DNA of 64,000 bases, taken from Janthinobacterium sp. 67. GTDB lineage: Bacteria; Pseudomonadota; Gammaproteobacteria; Burkholderiales; Burkholderiaceae_D. The translations under genes and the position numbers were made by a program. Below, in pieces: positions 58,794 through 64,000 of this stretch (position 1 is its first letter; each line of letters begins with the position of its first letter). The DNA lies in NCBI RefSeq assembly GCF_002797895.1, contig NZ_PGES01000001.1, forward strand, positions 6,014,001 to 6,078,000, in the 5' to 3' direction. The notes under the pieces are model-generated. The model did no database searches. It saw only the letters and a program-made list of their open reading frames with translations, and had not been told where the DNA came from.

Positions 58794-59483
58794 TCAGCCC
58801 AGCAGCCGCCGTTTCAGCGCGGGATAGCTGCTGCGCGACACGGGTATGCCCGTGCTCGTTTGCGTGTCGAGCGCGTATTTGCCGCCCGCCGCGATCTGCA
58901 GCCTTTTGAAACCCAGGCTGTTGACGATGTAGGAGCGGTGCACGCGCAGGAAGTGGGGCGGCAGCAGGGCCATGAGCTTGTCGATGGCCAGGTCGTGAAA
59001 ACACTGTTCGCCGCTGCGCAGCACGATGTTGCTGTAGTGGCCATCGGCTTGTACGTGGTCGATGTCGGCCATGGCGATCCATTCCAGCGCCCCGCGTTTC
59101 TTGACGGCCAGCGAGGCCGCTTGCGTATGCCGTCCCGTATAGCGTTGCAGCGCCTTGTGCAGCCGTTCGCGGCTGAAAGGCTTGGCAACGAAGTCGAGCA
59201 CGCCGAACTCGAAGGCCGTGATCGAGCGTTCCGCGTGGGCCGAGACGATGATGGTCTGCAACGGGGCTGTCTGGGCCAGGCGCAGCAAGTCATAGCCGTC
59301 CGCGCCATGCAGGTTCAAGTCCAGCAGCAGCAAGTCGACCTGTCCCTGGGCCAGCGCGGCCAGCGCTTGCGGGACATTGTCATGCAGCACGAGATTGCCG
59401 AGGCGCGCGCCGAAATGCGCGCGCACCTCGCGTTCGAGGCCTTGCGCGATCAGCGGTTCATCTTCCAGTATCAACACCTTCAT
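58794..59483 (-). CDS. LytTR family response regulator
   Basis: A 229-aa regulator with a receiver domain (VLILEDEPLIAQG; Asp in LLLLDLNLHGADG; DFVAKPFS) and a C-terminal LytTR DNA-binding domain (IDHVQADGHYSNIVLRSG; LMALLPPHFLRVHRSYIVN). Its start overlaps the kinase stop by 4 bases (ATGA). LytTR regulators typically control cell-surface polysaccharide, autolysis or quorum-linked genes. Confidence 0.9.
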   Translation of the reverse strand: MKVLILEDEPLIAQGLEREVRAHFGARLGNLVLHDNVPQALAALAQGQVDLLLLDLNLHGADGYDLLRLAQTAPLQTIIVSAHAERSITAFEFGVLDFVAKPFSRERLHKALQRYTGRHTQAASLAVKKRGALEWIAMADIDHVQADGHYSNIVLRSGEQCFHDLAIDKLMALLPPHFLRVHRSYIVNSLGFKRLQIAAGGKYALDTQTSTGIPVSRSSYPALKRRLLG

Positions 59484-61129
59484 GGCGCCGCCGGCAAGGT
59501 AAAGGTGAGGCGCCAGCCTGGTTGCCGTGGCGCGCTGTCATAGCGGGCGCTGTCGCCAAACACGGCGTGCAGGCTGGCGCGGATGTACTGTTCGCCCACG
59601 CCGCCGCCCGCGTGCGGTCGCGTCTCGCCTTCAGGCAGGAGCAGGGTGAGCACCTGCGTTTGCGTATGGTGTGCGATGCGCAGGATAAAGACCGCGCCGT
59701 GGCGGTAGCGGTTGTGGCTGAACGCATTTTCCAGCGCCGTCAGCAACATGGCGGGCGGCACGGTGATGCCTGCCGCTTCGCCATCGAGCTGCAGGCTGCA
59801 CGGTTGCTGCAGCCGCGTGCCCATGATACTCAGGTAATTCTGGCACAGGGCCAGTTCCTGCGTCAGTGCAATGCTGGGCTGCTGGGCGAACTCGTTGAGC
59901 ATGCGCAACTCGGCGCCCAGCGCTTCGATGAAGGTTTCGGCCGCCTGCGGCGATTGCGCATTGAGTTCGCCGATCAGGCTCAGGGAATTCATCAGGAAAT
60001 GCGGTTGCATGCTTTTGCGCAAGAGCTGGTTTTCCAGCTGCCGGGCACGCGCCGCCTTGCCGCGTTCGCGCAGCAGCTGGGCCAGCAATTGCGCGCACAG
60101 GGGCAGCAGCAAGAAACACACGACGAGGGCGAAGCCGCCTTCGGCAAACTGGCTGCCCGTCAGCAGGAACAGGGCGCAAGACGCCAGCGCGATCAAGGCG
60201 CCGCCGCGGCTGCCCGGCAGGCGGCGCCACAGGGCGCCCAGGTTGAGCGCCAGGCTCGCTGCCAGGCCCGTCAAAAACATCGACCAGCAGCGCGAGTCGA
60301 AATGCGCGGGCAGCGCGCCGGCCAGCGCGATGCCCGCCAGCAGCAAGGCCGCCGCCAGCGGCCAGCGCGGCAGCCGGTATGCCGTATAAAAATACAGGGG
60401 CAGCAAGGCGGAAAACAGCCAGGTCAGGGCGCTGACGGCGTACAGGCGCGGCAAGTGCAAGGGATAGGCATAGCCGGCAACGCTGCGCCAGAGTTCCACC
60501 ACCAGCAGCAGCGCCGCCACCAGGCACAGCGCGGCAAACATGGCCCAGTGCCGCTGCCGCTGGTACAGCGTCGTCAAGGAAAAGAAAAGCAGGGCGGCGG
60601 CGCCCAGAGCCCCGGCCAGCAGCAGCGGCGGCAGCCGGTACCAGGCCAGCGCTGCGCGGTAGTCTTGCCGGTCGACCAGGTACAGCGCATAGAATGGCGA
60701 CGCCAGGCGGGCCGGCGCCTGCTGCGTCGACAGCAGCAGGCGCAGATGGTGCGTGCCCATGGACAACTGCCGTGGCGTCAGGTGGATGGCGAAATCGATG
60801 TCGCCCGCGCGCTCCCCGCTGGCCTGGCGGGCCGGCTGGCCATTGCTGCCGATCAATATGCCGTCCAGCCAGAATTCGCTGGCGGCCAGCGCCGACAGCA
60901 CCAGCAGCTGCGTCGACGAGGGCGTGGCGGCCACGGTGATGTCGCGCTCGGCGCACAGCAGCTGGCCAGGCTTGAGCAGCTGGCGCAGCGAAGCGGCGGG
61001 CGTGGCAGCACTGACGCCGCAGGCGCGCCAGCCTTCGGCCAGCGATAGCCTGTCCATGCCCATGGCGAAAGAGGGCAAGGCCAGGCAGCACAGCAGCAGG
61101 TAGCGGAAGCAGGAGGGCATGGCGGGCAT
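59480..61129 (-). CDS. LytS-type sensor histidine kinase, 7TM
   Basis: A 549-aa kinase with a signal peptide, an extracytoplasmic sensor domain (about residues 25-165) and about seven hydrophobic helices (residues 165-355): the 7TMR-DISM-type layout. The cytoplasmic part has a short coiled coil and the His_kinase motif QPHFLMNSLSLIGELN with the phospho-His. The C-terminal ATPase domain (LLTALENAFSHNRYRHGA) has NAFSH where other kinases have NAIKH. It phosphorylates the coupled LytTR regulator. The sensed signal is unknown. Confidence 0.87.
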   Translation of the reverse strand: MPAMPSCFRYLLLCCLALPSFAMGMDRLSLAEGWRACGVSAATPAASLRQLLKPGQLLCAERDITVAATPSSTQLLVLSALAASEFWLDGILIGSNGQPARQASGERAGDIDFAIHLTPRQLSMGTHHLRLLLSTQQAPARLASPFYALYLVDRQDYRAALAWYRLPPLLLAGALGAAALLFFSLTTLYQRQRHWAMFAALCLVAALLLVVELWRSVAGYAYPLHLPRLYAVSALTWLFSALLPLYFYTAYRLPRWPLAAALLLAGIALAGALPAHFDSRCWSMFLTGLAASLALNLGALWRRLPGSRGGALIALASCALFLLTGSQFAEGGFALVVCFLLLPLCAQLLAQLLRERGKAARARQLENQLLRKSMQPHFLMNSLSLIGELNAQSPQAAETFIEALGAELRMLNEFAQQPSIALTQELALCQNYLSIMGTRLQQPCSLQLDGEAAGITVPPAMLLTALENAFSHNRYRHGAVFILRIAHHTQTQVLTLLLPEGETRPHAGGGVGEQYIRASLHAVFGDSARYDSAPRQPGWRLTFTLPAAP

Positions 61130-61287
61130 TGTAGCTGCTCATTTGCCAACCCTTTGCAACATTTTCACCCACTTCGGTGCCGTTCGTGCTGGCCACGTGC
61201 AGTTCGTGCACGGCCCGCCAACAATGTGTAAAAGACACTTACCATGCCTCAGCGCCGTGCTGTGGACACGGCCCTCACCATGGACTC

Positions 61288-63378
61288 ATGACTATGCAAA
61301 GCAAGACTTGTTTCGCCGGCGCGCTGGCGCTGTTTTGCGGCGTGGCGCAGGCCGCTTCCGCTCCCGCTTCTGTTCCCGCTCCTGCGCTGGCCGCGCGCCT
61401 GGCCGACTTCGACGGCTGGGTGGCCCAGCGCATGGACACGGCACGCATCCCGGGCGTCACCGTCGGTTTCAGCCAGGGCGACGTGGAGTGGGTCAAAGGC
61501 TATGGCTATGCGGACCTGGAAAACCGCGTGCCGGCCACGGCCCGGTCCAGCTACCGGCTCGCGTCCGTCACCAAGCCCATGACGGCGGTGGCCATCTTGC
61601 AACTGGTCGAACAGGGCAAGATCGACCTGGACGCACCCGTGCAAACCTATGTGCCCTACTTCCCCGTCAAGCCGTTTCCCGTGACCGTGCGCCAGTTGCT
61701 GGGCCATCTGGGCGGCATCGACGCCTACCGCGACAGCAAGGCGGAAAAGCACTTCAAGGAACACAAGGATACGCGCCAGTCCATCGCCGTCTTCGAACAG
61801 TTCGACCTGATCGCCGAACCGGGCACGCGCTTCCGCTACACGAGCTATGGCTACAACCTGCTGGGTGCCGTCATCGAGAGTGCCTCGGGCGAAAGCTATG
61901 GCGGCTACATGCGGCGCCACGTGTGGGGGCCGCTGGGCATGGACACCATCGTGATGGATGACCCGGACGCCGTGATCGCCCATCGCGCGCGCGGCTACCG
62001 CCTGGACGGCAAGGAGTGGAAGAATGCGGAATTCGTCGACATCAGCAGCCGCTTTTCCGCCGGCGGCACGCGCGCCAGCGTGCCTGACATGCTGGCGTTT
62101 GGCAGGGGCGTGCATGAAGGCAAGATCCTGTCGGCGGCCAGCGTGGCCGCGATGGTGCAGCCGATGGTCACGCGCGCCGGCCGCTTGACGGACTATGGCA
62201 TGGGCTGGGAAGTCGTCCCGACGGGCGGGCGCTACGCCATCGCCCACAGCGGCCAGCAGCCGGAAACCGTCACCTATCTGTACAGTTTTCCATCGCGCAA
62301 GCTGACCCTTGCCGTCGCCGCCAACCTCGAGCGCGTCAATCCCGAAGTCTTCGTACAGCGCCTGTTCGAGGTGGTCACGGGCGAACCGTGGCAGCTGAAC
62401 ACGTATATCGCCGATGCGGGCGCGCAGCGCGCGTACCAAGTGGCGCAAGGCCTGTTCGAGGAGGGCAGGGCGTACGCCGAGCGCACGGATCAGCCGTATG
62501 CCGATGCGGCCGCCACGCGCGAAGCCTTTACGCAAATCAACCGGCAAGCGCTGGCGCCGGAGGCCAAGGCGGCGCGCGCCTTCATCGACGCGGCCCGCCA
62601 TCCCGCAGGCGGCCGCGTGTTTCTCACGGCCGGCGCCAGCATGGCCAGGCAGTTGCGCGAGGCAGGCGTCGACCTGACTCAATACGCGCGCGGTGGCGCG
62701 CTGGCGTTTGCACGCGACTATATCCTGTTGTCGCAAGGAGCACAGGCAGGTACCCTGCCCCGTTTTGAGGCTTCCTTCGAGCAAGCCATCGTGACCCTGG
62801 CTGGCAGCTGGGACCGCACGGCCGCCATCGCCTGGCCGGCCGCGCCGGTATCCATCGCCGCACGCGATAGCCAGTTGCGCACGGCCTTCCGCGGCCAGCG
62901 CGCCTATCCCGATTTCGTGCCCGAGCTGCAGGAGCTGGCGCAAGCGTCGGCCGCGCGCGGCGAGATGGAGGCGGCGCTGGCGGCCGGCCGCCTGGCCGTG
63001 GAACTGTATCCGCTCAGCGACCGCGCGCATGCGCTGCAAGGCTTGACTTTGCTGCATGCCGGCAAGCCGGAAGCGGCCCTCGCGGCCCTGCGCCTGGCGC
63101 TGGAGCGCGATCCGCTGGGTGCGGCCAGTCCGGCGGCGCTGAACCTGGAAGCTTACCGTTTGAAAGGCAGCGGTGCCGTGGCGCAAGGCATGGCCGTGCT
63201 GCAAGCGGCCGTCAGCCTGCATCCGCGCAACGCGAATCTGCAGGACAGTCTGGCCGAATTTTATGTGGAGCAAGACTTGCGCCCGCAGGCCATCGAAGCC
63301 TACCGCCAGGCGCTGCAGCTCGACCCCGGCTATCCGGGTGCCGTGGGCGCCAAAGCGGCGATCATCCGTCTTAGATGA
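61288..63378 (+). CDS. serine hydrolase (beta-lactamase family) with TPR tail
   Basis: A 696-aa secreted protein. The ATG at 61288 or 61294 begins a signal peptide (CFAGALALFCGVAQAAS). A class C beta-lactamase-like domain has Ser93-Val-Thr-Lys96 (SxxK) and the HSG element (IAHSGQQPET). The usual YxN site reads YTS within FRYTSYGYNLLG, as in LACTB-like proteases. A C-terminal region of about 140 residues has tetratricopeptide-like repeats (AHALQGLTLLHAGKPEAALAAL; AIEAYRQALQLDPGYPGAV). It is likely an esterase, D-aminopeptidase or LACTB-like protease, not an antibiotic-resistance gene. No RBS is obvious. Confidence 0.82.
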   Translation: MTMQSKTCFAGALALFCGVAQAASAPASVPAPALAARLADFDGWVAQRMDTARIPGVTVGFSQGDVEWVKGYGYADLENRVPATARSSYRLASVTKPMTAVAILQLVEQGKIDLDAPVQTYVPYFPVKPFPVTVRQLLGHLGGIDAYRDSKAEKHFKEHKDTRQSIAVFEQFDLIAEPGTRFRYTSYGYNLLGAVIESASGESYGGYMRRHVWGPLGMDTIVMDDPDAVIAHRARGYRLDGKEWKNAEFVDISSRFSAGGTRASVPDMLAFGRGVHEGKILSAASVAAMVQPMVTRAGRLTDYGMGWEVVPTGGRYAIAHSGQQPETVTYLYSFPSRKLTLAVAANLERVNPEVFVQRLFEVVTGEPWQLNTYIADAGAQRAYQVAQGLFEEGRAYAERTDQPYADAAATREAFTQINRQALAPEAKAARAFIDAARHPAGGRVFLTAGASMARQLREAGVDLTQYARGGALAFARDYILLSQGAQAGTLPRFEASFEQAIVTLAGSWDRTAAIAWPAAPVSIAARDSQLRTAFRGQRAYPDFVPELQELAQASAARGEMEAALAAGRLAVELYPLSDRAHALQGLTLLHAGKPEAALAALRLALERDPLGAASPAALNLEAYRLKGSGAVAQGMAVLQAAVSLHPRNANLQDSLAEFYVEQDLRPQAIEAYRQALQLDPGYPGAVGAKAAIIRLR

Positions 63379-63469
63379 ATTCTTTATAAGCAAGGGTGAA
63401 AAGATTCCTTTTTGGAAATAAGAGCGCCGCGGTCTAATGGCGGCATTCGTTATCCACCAGAGGAATCCC

Positions 63470-64000
63470 ATGCAGACCCGTCTTCACTTCGCCGCGCTTC
63501 TTTTCACCACCATTGCCTTCACCCAGGTGGCGCAAGCGGACCAGCTGGCCAGCATCAAGGCAAAGGGCGAGCTGGTCTGCGGCACCCTGGGCACGGACGA
63601 GCCCAACAGTTTCATCGACGCCAGGTCGCGCCAGCTGGTCGGCTATGAAGTGGACTTGTGCCGCGCCATCGCCCAGGGCCTTGGCGTCAAGCCGGTGATC
63701 AAGCAACTGGCCGTGGCCGCCCGCATTCCCGAATTGCAGCAGGGCCGCATCGACATCCTGACGGCGTCCCTGACGCACAACAAGGAACGCGAAGCGCTCG
63801 TCGATTTTTCCCTGTCCACGTTCTACACGGGCCAGCGCGTGCTGGTCAAAAAAAGCAGCAATATCACGACGGTCGCTGGCCTGGCTGGCAAGAAAGTGCT
63901 GACCGTCAAGGGCGGCACGCAGGAGCCGAATATCCGCAAGGCCGTGCCCGGCGTGGACGTGGTGACGTTCGAGACGGCGGGCCAGGCTTACCTGGGCTTG
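63470..64000 (+). CDS. family 3 solute-binding protein, C-terminus cut by window edge
   Basis: This partial gene (177 codons to the edge, no stop) starts at the ATG 63470 after AGAGGAATCCC. A signal peptide ends QVAQA. The mature part begins DQLASIKAKGELVCGTLGTDEPNSF and continues VGYEVDLCRAIAQGLGV and LLTASLTHNKEREALVDFS, the SBP_bac_3 family (polar amino acid binding). It probably feeds an ABC importer whose permease is off the right edge. Ligand unknown. Confidence 0.87.
   Translation, partial: MQTRLHFAALLFTTIAFTQVAQADQLASIKAKGELVCGTLGTDEPNSFIDARSRQLVGYEVDLCRAIAQGLGVKPVIKQLAVAARIPELQQGRIDILTASLTHNKEREALVDFSLSTFYTGQRVLVKKSSNITTVAGLAGKKVLTVKGGTQEPNIRKAVPGVDVVTFETAGQAYLGL

Noticed and set aside
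61288-63378. Antibiotic-resistance beta-lactamase
   Set aside because: The YxN element is absent and there is a TPR tail; better explained as a LACTB-like serine hydrolase.
61249-63471. A 740-codon antisense frame over the serine hydrolase
   Set aside because: Shadow frame of a gene with clear SxxK and signal peptide on the other strand.
1-64000. CRISPR arrays, tRNA, rRNA, riboswitches
   Set aside because: I saw no regularly spaced direct repeats, no cloverleaf with TTC loop and no recognised riboswitch aptamer. I could not run a covariance-model search, which would settle it.

Overview
The window is one 64 kb stretch of high-GC chromosome from a Gram-negative betaproteobacterium. It most resembles Oxalobacteraceae (Janthinobacterium / Massilia / Duganella type), judged from codon use, an OmpC-like general porin, many glycine-zipper and OmpA lipoproteins, a DUF1800/DUF1501 pair, a Gcr-type 'SpecificRecomb' membrane protein and a T6SS Tle3/Tla3 pair. 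This taxonomic call is inferred from family content, not from a marker gene. No rRNA, tRNA, CRISPR or prophage was seen. Both window ends cut a gene: a cytochrome c at the left and a family-3 solute-binding protein at the right.

Layout. 1-4.5 kb: partial c-type cytochrome, the DUF1800 + DUF1501 (Tat-exported) pair, and an AI-2E/PerM-family permease. 4.6-9 kb: a 74-aa protein and a PAP2 phosphatase diverge from two tandem perfect LexA-type boxes. The PAP2 gene leads a lipid-phosphate run (PAP2, diacylglycerol-kinase-like, calcineurin-like phosphoesterase), which converges through a REP-like palindrome pair on a phospholipase D lipoprotein translationally coupled to gcr. 11-18 kb: porin, DUF3617 protein, TerC-CBS membrane protein, a small secreted protein and a double-domain M16 protease.

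18-35 kb is an envelope and stress district. It holds an OmpA/glycine-zipper lipoprotein, an lmo0937-type miniprotein, a SlyB-like poly-Q protein, a Crp/Fnr regulator, an OsmB-like lipoprotein, AsmA, two DUF4398/OmpA lipoproteins, a ferritin-like protein, a yqjD-yqjE-yqjK-like operon, an IS1595-family element inserted in that operon's terminator, a patatin lipase, DUF3309, another SlyB-like lipoprotein, a BON-domain lipoprotein, a second AI-2E permease, a BrkB/YihY protein and a proline-linker OmpA porin.

35-50 kb: a bacterial alpha-2-macroglobulin overlapping pbpC (PBP1C) meets, tail to tail with no spacer, a T6SS phospholipase module (Tle3-like effector, then Tla3-like DUF2875 adaptor). Upstream of the effector is a secreted-protein gene broken by one in-frame TAA. 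Three small envelope or secreted genes follow, two of which look like diverged low-complexity paralogues.

50-64 kb: a DctB/DctD-type two-component system, a nitrate/sulfonate/taurine-class ABC importer, a small lipoprotein, a winged-helix-like protein, an MtfA-type M90 peptidase, a LytS/LytTR-type two-component pair, a serine hydrolase with a TPR tail, and the start of an amino-acid-type binding protein. The best leads for follow-up are the LexA-box intergenic region, the Tle3 locus with its nonsense-interrupted neighbour, and the IS insertion into a terminator T-tract.
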